38,872 bases of DNA from Nocardia cerradoensis NBRC 101014 (GTDB lineage Bacteria; Actinomycetota; Actinomycetes; Mycobacteriales; Mycobacteriaceae): assembly GCF_000308535.1 (NCBI RefSeq), contig NZ_BAFW01000212.1:1-38872 (forward strand). Direction: 5' to 3'. Every line of letters starts with the position of its first letter. Position 1 is the first letter of the stretch. Under the pieces are notes generated by a model. The model worked only from the letters and a program-made list of their open reading frames with translations, was not told the origin of the DNA and made no database searches. Below, piece after piece: positions 1 to 9,891 of the stretch. The translations under genes were made by a program, and so were the position numbers.

Positions 1-3000
1 CGCGGCGGCGGTCGGCGGCGACGAGTTCGGCCTCCATCTCGGTCTGCTGCTGCGGGGTGCGGGTCGCGGCCGCGACGACCTTCGCGTAGGCCGCGAGAGC
101 GGCGTGGTCGGGTGCGTGCGACACCGAGCGTTCCGGCCGCGGCTCGGTGGCGACCCGCAGGTCGGCGGCGCGGGCCGTGTGCTCGACGCGGCGGGCGAGG
201 TCGGTGAATTGTTCGGCAGCGACGGAGGCGTCGGTGCGGGCGGTGAGCAGATCCGTGGCGTCGGCGATCAGCGCTTCCAGGCGGGCCCGGCGACGCTCCA
301 CCGTGCCGTCGGCACCGGCGGCGACCCGGACTCGCTCGGTGAGTTCGGCCAGCCGCCGATCGACCGACAGAATGCGTTCCTGTACGGCGCTGCCCCGGCT
401 TTCGAGTTCCCGCAGGCGCGTGTGCAGCTCGGTTTCGGCGGTGCGCAGCCGCTCCACCTCGGCGGTGCGATCGGCGGCGGCGCTCGCCTGCTGCTGCGCG
501 GACCGGAACCGCTCGGTCGCCGCGTTCACGGCGGCGGCCAATTCCGCGTGATCGCCGTCGCCGCCGCGCTCCACGAGCAGTTCGATCCGCCGTTCCAGTT
601 CCGTGCGGCGGGTGAGGGCGCGGTCACGGAGCTGTTCGGCGTCGCGTTCCGCCTGAACCGCCGCGTCCTCATCGGATTTCGCGACGGTGACGGCGGTGGG
701 CCGGGCTGGGGCCGGATGGTCGCCGGAACCGCATACACTGCACGGTTGCCCCTCGACGAGCGCACCCGCCAGCTCGGCCGCCATACCGGCGAGGCGACGT
801 TCGCGAATGTCGAGGGTGCGCTCGCGCGCATCGGCGTGCGCGGCGCGGGCCCGCTCGAATGCCTCGGTGGCCGTGGACAATTCCTTCCGCGCGCCCACCA
901 GCTCGACCGCCGCCTCCGCCGCGGCACGCGTGCGCTCGCAGTCACGTTCCAAGCCTGGCAGCGCGGCCCGCGCATCCGCCGCCTCCCGCAGTGCCACCTC
1001 GGCCGAGCGGATGGCCTGCGGCAGCTGCTCCCTGCGCTGCGCCAGCTGTTCCAGCTCGCGGGACGCGGCGGCGTATTCCTTTCGCAGACCGGCTAATTCG
1101 GTGGTCAGGCGCACGGCGTTCTCCGCGTCGGCGCGGACCTCTTCCAGGGAGCCGATATGTGCCGACCACCGTTGCACGGCGGCGTCGATACCGCGGGGAG
1201 CTGTGGGGTGCACACGGTCGTTCGCGGCGGGCAGGTTGTCGCCCACCGAGCGCGAAGCGTCGCCCACCGAACGCAGGTTGTTGTCCACCGAGCGCGGGTT
1301 CGAGCTACCGGTCGAAGCATCAGGTGATCCGGCCTCGGCTGCGACATCAGGGCCGGCCGCCGCGGTGCCTGAGTCGTCGGATTCGCCGGCCAGGGCATCA
1401 TCGACCGCACCGGGAATCTTCTGCTCGCCCGACGGGCCGGGTTCGTGCTGCGCGCGGGCGCCGGGGCGGGACCTGGTACCGCGTGACGCCGCCGGTGCGG
1501 GGCGGACGAGGTCGATGGAGAACAGCTCCAATTCGACCGGTTCGTCCACCGCATCGCGCTCCTCGGACGAAGGGACAGAGAGAGCGAACAGCGTTGCGTC
1601 GTCGGTTGTTTCGGCGCCGCCGTGGACTGTCGCCTCCGTTTCCGGCGATATCCGACGTCTGTCCTCTGCCCTCGCGGGCTCGCCGGCACGCGCTACATCG
1701 GAGCAGCTTGATTCGGCATCCGTTGCGTCATCGGCGGACGCCGGGGCGGCGTTTCCAGCGACGTGTCCGTGGTCGGCGGTCGTGGCGGTCGGAACCGATT
1801 TCGCAGCGGATCGGTTGTCCTCGCCCGAGCTCACGGAGTGCAGACCGTGGCGGCTCTCGCCCACGGCACCCTCTTCGTCGACGCCGCCGATCTCCGGAAT
1901 GGCCGACAGCTCCTCGGCCAACTCGGTATCCGCCAATTCGGCGGCAGCGAGATCACTTGCGGCCCAGGTGGTTCCGAGTAGCTCGGCGGATTCGGGTTCG
2001 AGCAGGCGGGCGGCCAGGCGTTCGGCCAGCTCACGGGCTTCGTCGGTGCGGCGGCGCAGGGTCATGGCGGCGGTGCGGGCGTCGGCGAGCGCGGCCGCCA
2101 CCGGTTCGACGCGGCGGGCACGGTCCAGATCGGCCTGCAGCCGGTCGCGATGGGTCGCGCCCGCGGCGTAGTCGTCGAGGTGGCGGCGGGCGATCGCGGC
2201 GCGTTCGCGACGCTCCTGGATGCGGCGATGCTCCTCGGCCGCGGACTGCCGGCGCGCCGAATCCTGCTGGCAGCGAGACAGTTCCGCCGCAGAACGCTCG
2301 GCTTCGGCGCGGGCCTGCGTGAGGAGCTGCTGCGACCATTCCACGGCCTCGAGCGGACCGACGGCTTCGGTGGCGCCCAAACCCGCGGTTATCGCGACTT
2401 GGGCGATCAGGCGGTCGACGCTCTGGCGGTGAGTGTCCAGCTGCGCGCCGCTCTCCCGCCGCCGCTGGGCCAGCCACTGTTCGGCCGTGCCGAAGCGCTC
2501 CGTGTCGAACAGTCGCTCGAGCAGCTTCTCCCGATCCTCGTTGTCCGAGCGCAGGAATCGCGCGAAATCGCCCTGCGGGAGCAGCACCACCTGGAAGAAC
2601 TGATCGGCACTCATCCCCAGCAGCCGGCTCACCTCGTCGCCGATATCGGGGATGCGCGACAGATGTTGTCCGCGCCCGTCCAGCCATTCCAGTGTCGCCG
2701 CGGCCTGTTCGGTCCGCATACCGCTGCCGCGCTTCTTCGGCCGTTCGAACTCCGGCGATCTGGTCAGGCGCAGCCGGCGCCCGCCCAGCGTCGCCTCCAG
2801 CACCACCCGCGGCGCGGTCTGCGCATCGGCGTGATCGGAATGCAGGCGCTTGCTCTCACCGCGTGCCCCCGGCACCCGGCCGTAGAGCGCGAACGCGATC
2901 GCGTCGAGCACTGTCGTCTTCCCCGCGCCGGTATGACCGTGCAGCAGGAACAGACCGTCGGCGCCGAGCTCGTCGAAATCGACCCGAGCCGTCTCGGCGA

Positions 3001-3040
3001 ACGGCCCGAAAGCCGTGAGCTCCAGCCGATGCAGCCTCAT
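1..3040 (-). CDS. sbcC: SbcC-type exonuclease ATPase subunit (3' end outside window)
   Basis: SMC-like ATPase that pairs with the SbcD nuclease to process DNA ends and hairpins. The frame starts at the ATG at 3040, 22 nt after the sbcD stop, and stays open to the left edge, so about 1013 residues are visible and the C-terminal Walker B/signature half is missing. The N-terminus carries the Walker A motif GHTGAGKTT at about residues 34-42. The zinc hook PCSVCGSGDHP lies near 740, with cysteines at about residues 767 and 770. Charged Glu/Arg/Ala-rich stretches flank the hook as expected for coiled-coil arms. Roughly residues 350-620 form a low-complexity Asp/Glu/Ser/Ala-rich insert with short RSVG/RSVD repeats, which pushes the hook unusually far from the N-terminus. 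Identification is firm from motifs and sbcD linkage. Confidence 0.93.
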   Translation of the reverse strand, partial: MRLHRLELTAFGPFAETARVDFDELGADGLFLLHGHTGAGKTTVLDAIAFALYGRVPGARGESKRLHSDHADAQTAPRVVLEATLGGRRLRLTRSPEFERPKKRGSGMRTEQAAATLEWLDGRGQHLSRIPDIGDEVSRLLGMSADQFFQVVLLPQGDFARFLRSDNEDREKLLERLFDTERFGTAEQWLAQRRRESGAQLDTHRQSVDRLIAQVAITAGLGATEAVGPLEAVEWSQQLLTQARAEAERSAAELSRCQQDSARRQSAAEEHRRIQERRERAAIARRHLDDYAAGATHRDRLQADLDRARRVEPVAAALADARTAAMTLRRRTDEARELAERLAARLLEPESAELLGTTWAASDLAAAELADTELAEELSAIPEIGGVDEEGAVGESRHGLHSVSSGEDNRSAAKSVPTATTADHGHVAGNAAPASADDATDAESSCSDVARAGEPARAEDRRRISPETEATVHGGAETTDDATLFALSVPSSEERDAVDEPVELELFSIDLVRPAPAASRGTRSRPGARAQHEPGPSGEQKIPGAVDDALAGESDDSGTAAAGPDVAAEAGSPDASTGSSNPRSVDNNLRSVGDASRSVGDNLPAANDRVHPTAPRGIDAAVQRWSAHIGSLEEVRADAENAVRLTTELAGLRKEYAAASRELEQLAQRREQLPQAIRSAEVALREAADARAALPGLERDCERTRAAAEAAVELVGARKELSTATEAFERARAAHADARERTLDIRERRLAGMAAELAGALVEGQPCSVCGSGDHPAPARPTAVTVAKSDEDAAVQAERDAEQLRDRALTRRTELERRIELLVERGGDGDHAELAAAVNAATERFRSAQQQASAAADRTAEVERLRTAETELHTRLRELESRGSAVQERILSVDRRLAELTERVRVAAGADGTVERRRARLEALIADATDLLTARTDASVAAEQFTDLARRVEHTARAADLRVATEPRPERSVSHAPDHAALAAYAKVVAAATRTPQQQTEMEAELVAADRRR

Positions 3041-3062
3041 GCGGCCCCCGCCCGGGCGTCGG

Positions 3063-4235
3063 TCATGCCGACAACTCCGCCGCGGGCGCCACCACTTCGG
3101 CGGCGGGTTCGCGCCGGGCCGCGGACAGCGCCTGCTCGATCAGCGCCATCTCCCCCGCCGTCGGTTCGCCGCGCACATCGCTGAGGAAGCTGTGCGCGAT
3201 CTCGCTGTCGCGGCGGCCGTGTACCCGTTCGCGGTAGCGCAGCTGCGCATTGCCCTCCGGGCGAGACCATTCCACGTGCACCGCGTGCGGGAACCGCTGG
3301 CGCAGCCGGCGCAGCGCATCGACGGGGCGGGCGTGATCGGTGAGCACCGCGGAGACGTAATCGTCCTCGGCGTCGGCATAGTCGGCCGCGGACAGCAGAT
3401 CGTCCAGCACGCCGGTCAGCTGACGCAGTCCACGCACCACCGGCAGATCGTGGCGCTGCACCGATACCAGCCCGGCGGCGTCCAGATCGACGATCCACAC
3501 CGCCTTGCGATGCGACCGCTCCGCGAACGAATACGGCAGCGGCGAGCCGGAATACCGCACCGACTCCGACAACGTCTGTGGCGAATGCAGGTGGCCCAGC
3601 GCGACGTAATCGATGCCCTCGAAGGCGCTCAGCGGAACGGTCTCCACGCCGCCCACCGCGATCGAACGTTCCGAACCGGTCGCCTCGGCACCGACCACGA
3701 AGGCGTGTGCCAGCACTACGGTGCGCGGATCACCGCGGCGTTGCCGGTCCGCACGGATCCGCGCCAGCGCGGCATCCAGGATCTCGGCATGCGAACGCGC
3801 CTGCGGCACATCCAGTTCCGCGCGGGTGATCTCGGGTTCCAGATAGGGGATGCCGTAGCAGGCGACGGGTCCGTGCTCGTCGGTGAGCACGACCGGCCGG
3901 TCCACTTCCGCCACCGACGTCCGCAGATGCAGTCCGCCCGCCGCGGCGAAGCTGCCGAGGGCGCCCAGCCGGGTGGGGGAATCGTGATTACCCGAGGTCG
4001 CGACGATCGTCGCCCCGGCGGCGCGGATCGCCTCGAAACCCTTGTTACACACCGCTATCGCATCCGCGCTCGGAATCGACCGATCGTAGACGTCACCCGG
4101 CACCACGACCACGTCGACCCGCTCCGCAGCCACCAGCTCCGCCACCGCCTCCAGCGCACGCGCCTGATCGGCCAGCAGGTCGACACCGTGAAAGGTGCGC
4201 CCGATGTGCCAGTCCGAGGTATGCAGCATCCGCAT
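3063..4235 (-). CDS. sbcD: SbcD metallophosphoesterase exonuclease subunit
   Basis: Mn-dependent nuclease subunit of the SbcCD (Mre11-Rad50-like) complex, 390 aa, normal length for the family. Calcineurin-like metal-binding motifs are in order: SDWHIG (Asp8, His10), PGDVYDR (Asp48), and TSGNHDS (Asn83, His84). A later GHLHSPQ motif supplies further metal-binding histidines. It is transcribed leftward and followed after 22 nt by sbcC, so the two form an operon. The start ATG at 4235 directly precedes the conserved MLHTSDWH beginning. The 120-bp gap to rmuC holds divergent promoters. Confidence 0.95.
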   Translation of the reverse strand: MRMLHTSDWHIGRTFHGVDLLADQARALEAVAELVAAERVDVVVVPGDVYDRSIPSADAIAVCNKGFEAIRAAGATIVATSGNHDSPTRLGALGSFAAAGGLHLRTSVAEVDRPVVLTDEHGPVACYGIPYLEPEITRAELDVPQARSHAEILDAALARIRADRQRRGDPRTVVLAHAFVVGAEATGSERSIAVGGVETVPLSAFEGIDYVALGHLHSPQTLSESVRYSGSPLPYSFAERSHRKAVWIVDLDAAGLVSVQRHDLPVVRGLRQLTGVLDDLLSAADYADAEDDYVSAVLTDHARPVDALRRLRQRFPHAVHVEWSRPEGNAQLRYRERVHGRRDSEIAHSFLSDVRGEPTAGEMALIEQALSAARREPAAEVVAPAAELSA

Positions 4236-4355
4236 GTGGGAAGAGGCTAAGCCATCTCACCGACAAGGTTGAATCGCTTCGGCGTGTCGACGGATGATGC
4301 TGGAGAATTGCCGGGATCCGCGAACTTGTCGGTGGGATGGGGCACTATCGGGACC

Positions 4356-5492
4356 ATGACCGCATCGATGCTGTTCGCGTTGTTGTTGGTGTTCTGCGCG
4401 GGGGCCGGCCTCGGGTGGCTGGGCCATGCCGCCCGGGCGGGACAGCGGGCGGCCACGGCCGAAGCTCGGCTCGCGGCGCTGCGGGACAACGAACAGCTGC
4501 TGCGGCAATCGCTCGGCGCCGCGAGTGCGGATGCGGCACGGCACAATTCACAGGCCATCGGCACCCTGGTCGAACCGCTGCGCGAGGCCCTGGGCAGTTT
4601 GAACCAGCACATCCAGCAGGTCGAGCACCACCGCATCAACGCCTACTCCGGGCTGCGCGAACAGGTGGCGGGGATGCAGCGGATCTCCCAGCAGTTGTCC
4701 ACCCAGACCGGCGAGCTGGTGTCGGCGTTGCGCGCGCCGCAGGTGCGCGGGCGCTGGGGTGAGATCCAACTCGAGCGGGTCGTCGAACTGGCGGGGATGG
4801 CCAAACACTGCGACTTCGACACGCAGGTCACCGCGAGCGGCCGCGACGGCCTGATCCGGCCCGATCTGGTGGTGCGGCTGGCCGGTGACCGCCAACTGGT
4901 GGTCGACGCCAAGGTGCCGCTGACGGCCTACCTGGATGCCACCGGGGAGACGGATCCGCGCCGGCGCGCCGACCATCTGGCCCGGCACGCCAAACACCTG
5001 CGCGCGCATGTCGACCAACTGGCCGGCAAGGCGTACTGGGAGGCCTTCGACCCCAGTCCGGAATTCGTGATCCTGTTCATCCCGGGCGATCCGTTCCTCG
5101 ACGCCGCCCTGACCGCCGATTCCGGACTTCTCGAATACGCGTTCGGCCGCAACGTGATTCTCGCTACACCGACCACCTTGATCGCATTACTGCGCACCGT
5201 CGCGTTCGGGTGGCGGCAGGAGGCACTTTCGCGAGATATGGCAACTGTTCAGCAACTGGGTCGGGAGCTCTACACCCGGTTGTCCACCACGGGCAGCCAT
5301 CTCGACAAGCTCGGCACCCAACTCGGTAAGGCCGTCGACGCTTTCAACCACACCGTGGCCTCGATCGAGTCGCGCGTGATGGTCACCGCGCGCCGGCTGC
5401 ACGATCTCGACATCGGCGATCGCGCCGTACCGGCAATTGCTCCCGTCCAGTCGTGGCCGCGCGCGGTAGGCTTCTCGGACACCAACGAGTAA
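4356..5492 (+). CDS. rmuC: RmuC-family DNA recombination protein
   Basis: RmuC-domain protein of 378 aa; the family has a predicted nuclease-like fold and limits certain DNA rearrangements, with the exact reaction unclear. I chose the ATG at 4356 because it begins a hydrophobic N-terminal helix (MLFALLLVFCAGAGLGWL), a membrane anchor typical of the family; the frame is open further upstream but that part looks non-coding. A coiled-coil stretch covers about residues 28-120. The RmuC core follows, with GRWGEIQLERVVELAGM, VDAKVPLTAYLDA, FIPGDPFLDAAL and NVILATPTTLIALLRTVAFGW. It is divergent from sbcDC. Confidence 0.93.
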   Translation: MTASMLFALLLVFCAGAGLGWLGHAARAGQRAATAEARLAALRDNEQLLRQSLGAASADAARHNSQAIGTLVEPLREALGSLNQHIQQVEHHRINAYSGLREQVAGMQRISQQLSTQTGELVSALRAPQVRGRWGEIQLERVVELAGMAKHCDFDTQVTASGRDGLIRPDLVVRLAGDRQLVVDAKVPLTAYLDATGETDPRRRADHLARHAKHLRAHVDQLAGKAYWEAFDPSPEFVILFIPGDPFLDAALTADSGLLEYAFGRNVILATPTTLIALLRTVAFGWRQEALSRDMATVQQLGRELYTRLSTTGSHLDKLGTQLGKAVDAFNHTVASIESRVMVTARRLHDLDIGDRAVPAIAPVQSWPRAVGFSDTNE

Positions 5493-5541
5493 CTCCGGCA
5501 GCAGCCCGGCCTCGACACACGTTCCGGCCGCGGCAGATAGT

Positions 5542-6429
5542 GTGCTTTACGTGGCAGCTACCCAACGCGAGCGATCCGATGTACCCGCCTCGCACCTCTC
5601 GATCGTCCCGTCGGTGCCCGGTATCCCCGCCGGCGCCGCGGTGTTGATCGCGGTGGCGTGCACTTTCATCGGATTTTTCATCGACTCCGGAAACAGCGGC
5701 AAGGAGCTGACCCATGTGTTCGCCGCGTTCTACATCATCGGATGTGTGATCGCGGCATGCGTGGTGCGCTATCGCGGCCTGTTCACCACCATGGTGACCC
5801 CGCCGCTACTGCTGTTCATCGCCGTCCCGCTGGCCTATCAGCAGCTGATCGGGCACAGCTCGACCTCGGTGAAGGACATTCTGCTGAACCTGGCGATTCC
5901 GCTGGTGAACAGATTCCCGACCATGGCGCTGGCGACGGTCCTGGTGCTGGGCGTCGGCGCCGTGCGGGTGTGGCTGTACCGCAACGCCGACAGCACCGCG
6001 CGTCCCACCCGGGAACGCGGCGGCGACAGCTGGAATCCGCGTTCGGCCGCCGGCCGTGCGCGTCGCGCCCGTAGCGAAGCCGCGGGCGGCGAGACCCTGC
6101 GGCGTAGCTCCCGCGGTCAGAAGCGCGGTGCTGAAGCCACCAAATCCGCCAAGGCGCCCAAGCGTGGCGATTCGGCCGCTCGCGGGTCCGGGGCGGCCAA
6201 GCGGGCCGCGGAACCGGAACCCGCACGGGCGGCGCGCCGCACGGGCGGCAAGGTGGCCGAACGCCCGCCGCGTGTCGCCGCGGCCGCGTCCTACCCCCGC
6301 ACCGGTGAGCGCACGCGGACCGCGGAACGCACCCGAGTCGCCGAACCGCAGCCCCGCCGCGGCCGGCCTCAGCCGCCGAGCGATGTGCCCCCGCATCCGC
6401 GGCCGAACGTGCGCTACCGCGACCGCTGA
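5542..6429 (+). CDS. DUF6542-type membrane protein with a basic tail
   Basis: Actinobacterial membrane protein of unknown function, 295 aa if begun at the GTG at 5542; a GTG at 5551 is equally possible. About four hydrophobic segments occupy residues 25-145, consistent with a small integral membrane domain, and I place it with the DUF6542 family. The remaining ~150 residues are hydrophilic and rich in Arg, Ala, Pro and Gly, probably disordered and cytoplasmic. In M. tuberculosis a comparable gene sits beside the ispH homologue, so position supports orthology with Rv1111c. The tail's charge suggests binding to nucleic acid or acidic lipid headgroups, which is inference only. Confidence 0.8.
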   Translation: MLYVAATQRERSDVPASHLSIVPSVPGIPAGAAVLIAVACTFIGFFIDSGNSGKELTHVFAAFYIIGCVIAACVVRYRGLFTTMVTPPLLLFIAVPLAYQQLIGHSSTSVKDILLNLAIPLVNRFPTMALATVLVLGVGAVRVWLYRNADSTARPTRERGGDSWNPRSAAGRARRARSEAAGGETLRRSSRGQKRGAEATKSAKAPKRGDSAARGSGAAKRAAEPEPARAARRTGGKVAERPPRVAAAASYPRTGERTRTAERTRVAEPQPRRGRPQPPSDVPPHPRPNVRYRDR

Positions 6430-6476
6430 GCCGAACGTCGCGGGCGCCGAACCGGTTACGGCTGCGCCCGCAGCGG
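6423..6476. terminator. Candidate bidirectional terminator between DUF6542 gene and ispH
   Basis: Arms GCGGGCGC (6440-6447) and GCGCCCGC (6464-6471) are exact complements, and an outer pair CCGCTG (6423-6428) / CAGCGG (6471-6476) can extend the fold. It begins at the upstream stop codon and lies between convergent genes. There is no T-tract, as is common for actinobacterial terminators. Confidence 0.45.
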
Positions 6477-6588
6477 TCATCCCCGAAATCCCCACGCCCA
6501 CTCATCGTCTCGCATCGGCGGGCCGTTACCGTTGCGCGCCAAGCATTTCCGCGATCGCGCGGAAACGCGGAGATTCAGCGACGCGGGC

Positions 6589-7602
6589 TCAGCGGCGGCC
6601 GGTGGTGCGCAGTTCGCGCGGGAGGGCGAAGACCAGGGTCTCGTTCGCGGTGGTGACGGGCTGGACCTCGCCGTAGCCGTGTTCGGCGAGGAGGTCGAGC
6701 ACGCCGCGCACCAGGATCTCGGGGACCGAGGCGCCGGAGGTGACACCGACGGTGGTGACGCCCTCGAACCAGGCCGGGTCGACCTCGCGGGCGAAATCGA
6801 CCAGGTAGGAGGCGCGGGCGCCCGCGTTCAGGGCGACCTCCACCAGCCGTTTGGAGTTGGAGGAGTTGCGGGAGCCGACGACGATCACCAGATCGCATTC
6901 GGGCGCCATCGCCTTCACCGCGACCTGACGGTTCTGGGTGGCGTAGCAGATGTCGTCGCTGGGCGGGTCCTGCAGGTTCGGGAAGCGCGTGCGCAGCCGC
7001 TGCACCGTCTCCATCGTCTCGTCCACCGAGAGCGTGGTCTGCGACAGCCAGATCACCTTGTTCTCGTCGCGCACCTCGACGCCGTCGACCGCCTCGGGGC
7101 CGTCGACCAGCTGAACGTGGTCGGGCGCCTCACCGGCGGTGCCCTCGACCTCCTCGTGGCCCTCGTGGCCGATGAGCAGGATGTCGAAGTCGTCGCGGGC
7201 GAAGCGCTTGGCCTCCTGGTGCACCTTCGTCACCAGCGGGCAGGTCGCGTCGATGGTGTGCAGATTGCGGGCGGCCGCGGATTCGTGCACCGCCGGCGAC
7301 ACGCCGTGCGCGGAGAAGACCACCACCGCGCCCTCGGGCACCTCGTCGGTTTCGTCGACGAAGACCACGCCGCGCTCGCGCAGGGTCTCGACCACGTGGC
7401 GGTTGTGCACGATCTCCTTGCGCACGTAGATCGGCGCACCGTGCTTCTCGAGGGTGCGCTCCACGGTTTCCACCGCCCGGTCCACACCCGCGCAGTAGCC
7501 GCGTGGTTCGGCGAGCAGCACCCGCTTGCCCGCGCCGGCACCGGCCGCATCGGCCGACCGGGCGATTCCGACATTCAGGGGGATAGCCGAGGACATGTTC
7601 AC
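6589..7602 (-). CDS. ispH: 4-hydroxy-3-methylbut-2-enyl diphosphate reductase (IspH/LytB)
   Basis: Last enzyme of the MEP isoprenoid pathway: reductively dehydrates HMBPP to IPP and DMAPP using a [4Fe-4S] cluster. The 337-aa protein has the three conserved cluster cysteines in [10 protein letters not shown] (Cys37), DATCPLV (Cys121) and [10 protein letters not shown] (Cys219), plus the IVHNRHVV and SAHGVSP substrate-binding motifs and [11 protein letters not shown]. An internal ATG at 7596 could also be used. The gene faces the lipid-droplet protein gene across a 133-bp region with inverted repeats. The product feeds the prenyl synthase encoded at 27.5-28.3 kb. Confidence 0.97.
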   Translation of the reverse strand: MNMSSAIPLNVGIARSADAAGAGAGKRVLLAEPRGYCAGVDRAVETVERTLEKHGAPIYVRKEIVHNRHVVETLRERGVVFVDETDEVPEGAVVVFSAHGVSPAVHESAAARNLHTIDATCPLVTKVHQEAKRFARDDFDILLIGHEGHEEVEGTAGEAPDHVQLVDGPEAVDGVEVRDENKVIWLSQTTLSVDETMETVQRLRTRFPNLQDPPSDDICYATQNRQVAVKAMAPECDLVIVVGSRNSSNSKRLVEVALNAGARASYLVDFAREVDPAWFEGVTTVGVTSGASVPEILVRGVLDLLAEHGYGEVQPVTTANETLVFALPRELRTTGRR

Positions 7603-7630
7603 AGCTTACGTGCGCCGGCCGACGGGGAAA

Positions 7631-7670
7631 GTCCCGCCCGCGAACCGCGGGTACGCCGGTGTGGCGGGAC
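7631..7670. promoter_or_regulatory. Nested inverted repeat in the ispH / lipid-droplet intergenic region
   Basis: Outer arms GTCCCGCC (7631-7638) and GGCGGGAC (7663-7670) are exact complements; an inner CCGCG-AAC-CGCGG lies between them. It sits about 30 nt upstream of the ispH start, so it could be a leader hairpin or an operator. Function is not known. Confidence 0.3.
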
Positions 7671-7735
7671 GCGCGACAATGGAACACGTGAACTCTGTTC
7701 TTTGCATCACCGGCCGTTTCGGGCAGGCTAGGGAC

Positions 7736-8527
7736 ATGTTCCGACCTCCCTACCTGGCCCGGGTCGCCGCTGGGGCCGCCGTCTACGCCCTCGAGGAAAC
7801 TCGCCGGTTACCCACTGTGGCAATCCATCTGCCGATCACCGCGATCAGCCAGTTGCTGCAGACCTCGATGCATCTGCAGCAGTTCGTGACCAGCCTCGCC
7901 CTCAAGGGTGACGAGGTCTTCGACCGGCTGGCCAATCGCCCGGTGGAGCAGCCGGAATGGGCCACCTTCGACGAGGATCTCGACGACGAGCAACCGTTCG
8001 GCAGCGGCGATTTCGGCGCGCGGGGTGACCGTGATTTCGCCGCGCGGCTGAGCCGCTTCGATCTGTTCGCCGAATCCGACCCGGCCGCGGGCGTCCCGGA
8101 ACCCGCGGCATCGGTCACTCCCTCGGCGACGAACGGCTATGCCGCATCTCACACTGCGGAATCGGACACTGTGGAATCGGCCACCGCCGAAACGGACACT
8201 GCGGAGACCACCACCACCGCCGACGCCGTCGAAACGGGGACGAACTCCATCGAAACGGCCGGCGAGGACACGGACAACCCCGGCACGGACAACCCCGGCA
8301 CGAGCAATCCCGGCACCGCGGCGGCGGAACCGCGCGGAGTGATCGAACCCGAGGTCGCCGGCCGGTACGACTACGCGAATATGACGCTGGCTCAGCTGCG
8401 GGCCCGGCTGCGCATGCTCAGCGTCGAGGAGCTGGCCGAACTGCTGGCCTACGAGCAGCAGACCCTCGACCGGGCGCCGTTCGTGACCATGCTGACGAAC
8501 CGGATCGCCACCGTGCAGGCCAAGTGA
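7736..8527 (+). CDS. Lipid-droplet-associated-type protein (Rv1109c-like)
   Basis: 263-aa protein; the ATG at 7736 follows a purine-rich AGGCTAGGG and starts the conserved [17 protein letters not shown] segment. The N-terminal ~65 residues are amphipathic and hydrophobic, plausible for binding a lipid-droplet monolayer or membrane; this family is annotated as lipid-droplet-associated in mycolic-acid bacteria. The middle is acidic and low in complexity, with Thr/Glu/Asp runs and three DNPGT-like repeats. A helical C-terminus ([20 protein letters not shown]) ends the protein. Its last codons overlap the xseA start (GTGA), so translation is coupled. Position next to xseA and ispH matches Rv1109c. 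Family assignment is good; molecular role is inferred. Confidence 0.8.
   Translation: MFRPPYLARVAAGAAVYALEETRRLPTVAIHLPITAISQLLQTSMHLQQFVTSLALKGDEVFDRLANRPVEQPEWATFDEDLDDEQPFGSGDFGARGDRDFAARLSRFDLFAESDPAAGVPEPAASVTPSATNGYAASHTAESDTVESATAETDTAETTTTADAVETGTNSIETAGEDTDNPGTDNPGTSNPGTAAAEPRGVIEPEVAGRYDYANMTLAQLRARLRMLSVEELAELLAYEQQTLDRAPFVTMLTNRIATVQAK
8270..8316 (+). repeat. Three 15-nt repeats encoding (D/S)NPGT units
   Basis: Two nearly exact copies and one degenerate copy of GGACAACCCCGGCAC within the disordered linker of the lipid-droplet protein. They keep frame and look like slippage-prone linker repeats. Confidence 0.6.
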
Positions 8528-9891
8528 CCGACTCACACGCCGACGCGCCGGCCGCCGGGGCCCGAGCCTCCGGGGAACCGGCGCGTTCTGCTGCCCGCCC
8601 CGCCAACTCGGCCGAACAGCCGTGGCCGGTGCGCACCATCGCGATGAAGGTCGCGCAGTGGATCGATCGGCTCGGCAGCGTCTGGGTGGAGGGCCAGATC
8701 ACCCAGATCAATCTGCGCCCCGGCACGCGCACCGCGTTCCTGGTGCTGCGCGATACCGCCGCCGACATGTCGCTGTCGATCACCTGCGATCCGCAACTGC
8801 TGCGCGCCTCGGCCGTCCCGTTGCAGGAGGGCAGCCGGGTGGTGGTCTACGGCAAACTGTCGTACTTCACCGGCCGAGGCACGATCTCGTTGCGCGTCAC
8901 CGAGATTCGCCCCGTCGGCATCGGCGAGCTGCTGGCCCGCATCGAACGTCTGAAGGCGCTGCTGGCCGCGGAGGGGTTGTTCGATCCGCGGCTGAAGCGG
9001 CCGATGCCGTTCCTGCCCAAGGTGATCGGCTTGATCACCGGTCGCGCCAGCGCCGCCGAACACGATGTGGTGACCGTCGCCCAGCAGCGGTGGCCGGCCG
9101 TCCGTTTCGAGATCCGCAATACGGCCGTACAGGGGCCGACCGCGGTACCGCAGATCCTCGACGCGCTGGCCGAGTTGAACGATCACCCGGAGGTCGAGGT
9201 GATCGTGCTGGCGCGCGGCGGTGGCAGTGTCGAGGATCTGCTGCCGTTCTCCGACGAAACCCTGTGCCGCGCCATCGTTTCCGCGACCACCCCGATAGTC
9301 AGCGCGATCGGGCACGAGCCGGACAATCCGCTCTCCGACTACGTCGCGGACCTGCGCGCGGCCACCCCGACCGACGCCGCCAAACGCCTGGTTCCCGACG
9401 CCGCCGCCGAACTCGCCGGCGTCCGGGAACTACGCGCCCGATCGGCCGCGGCGTTGCGCGGCTGGGTCGATCGCGAGGCGCGCGCCCTGCAGCAGCTGCG
9501 CTCACGCCCGGTACTGGCCGATCCGCTGCGGATTCTGGACCAGCGCCACGACGAGATCGAGCGGCTGCGCACCGCGGCCCACCGCGCCGTCGAACACTGC
9601 CTCACCAGCCAGGCCACCACCGCGCGCCATCTGCGCGACAAGCTCACCGCGGTGGGCCCGGCCGCCACTCTGGCGCGCGGATACGCTGTCGTGCAACGGG
9701 TTACCGGTACGGAGCGCCACGTCGTCCGCACCGTCGCCGACTCCCCGCCGGGCACGCAATTGCGTATCCGGGTCGCCGACGGCGCGATCAGCGCCGCGGC
9801 CCTGGGCAGTCAGGCCCTCGCGAATCCCATACCGGCCCAGCGGGTTACGGACCGGCCGGCACCGGCATCCGAACAGGAGGAATCGTCATGA
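8524..9891 (+). CDS. xseA: Exodeoxyribonuclease VII large subunit
   Basis: Catalytic subunit of ExoVII, which degrades single-stranded DNA to oligonucleotides together with XseB. 455 aa, with an N-terminal Ala/Pro-rich lead, an OB-fold (about residues 30-125, [20 protein letters not shown]), and the catalytic domain with [34 protein letters not shown] and [27 protein letters not shown] coiled-coil region and a C-terminal [10 protein letters not shown] segment follow. The GTG start overlaps the upstream stop by 4 nt and the stop overlaps xseB (ATGA), so all three genes are translationally coupled. Confidence 0.96.
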   Translation: MTDSHADAPAAGARASGEPARSAARPANSAEQPWPVRTIAMKVAQWIDRLGSVWVEGQITQINLRPGTRTAFLVLRDTAADMSLSITCDPQLLRASAVPLQEGSRVVVYGKLSYFTGRGTISLRVTEIRPVGIGELLARIERLKALLAAEGLFDPRLKRPMPFLPKVIGLITGRASAAEHDVVTVAQQRWPAVRFEIRNTAVQGPTAVPQILDALAELNDHPEVEVIVLARGGGSVEDLLPFSDETLCRAIVSATTPIVSAIGHEPDNPLSDYVADLRAATPTDAAKRLVPDAAAELAGVRELRARSAAALRGWVDREARALQQLRSRPVLADPLRILDQRHDEIERLRTAAHRAVEHCLTSQATTARHLRDKLTAVGPAATLARGYAVVQRVTGTERHVVRTVADSPPGTQLRIRVADGAISAAALGSQALANPIPAQRVTDRPAPASEQEESS

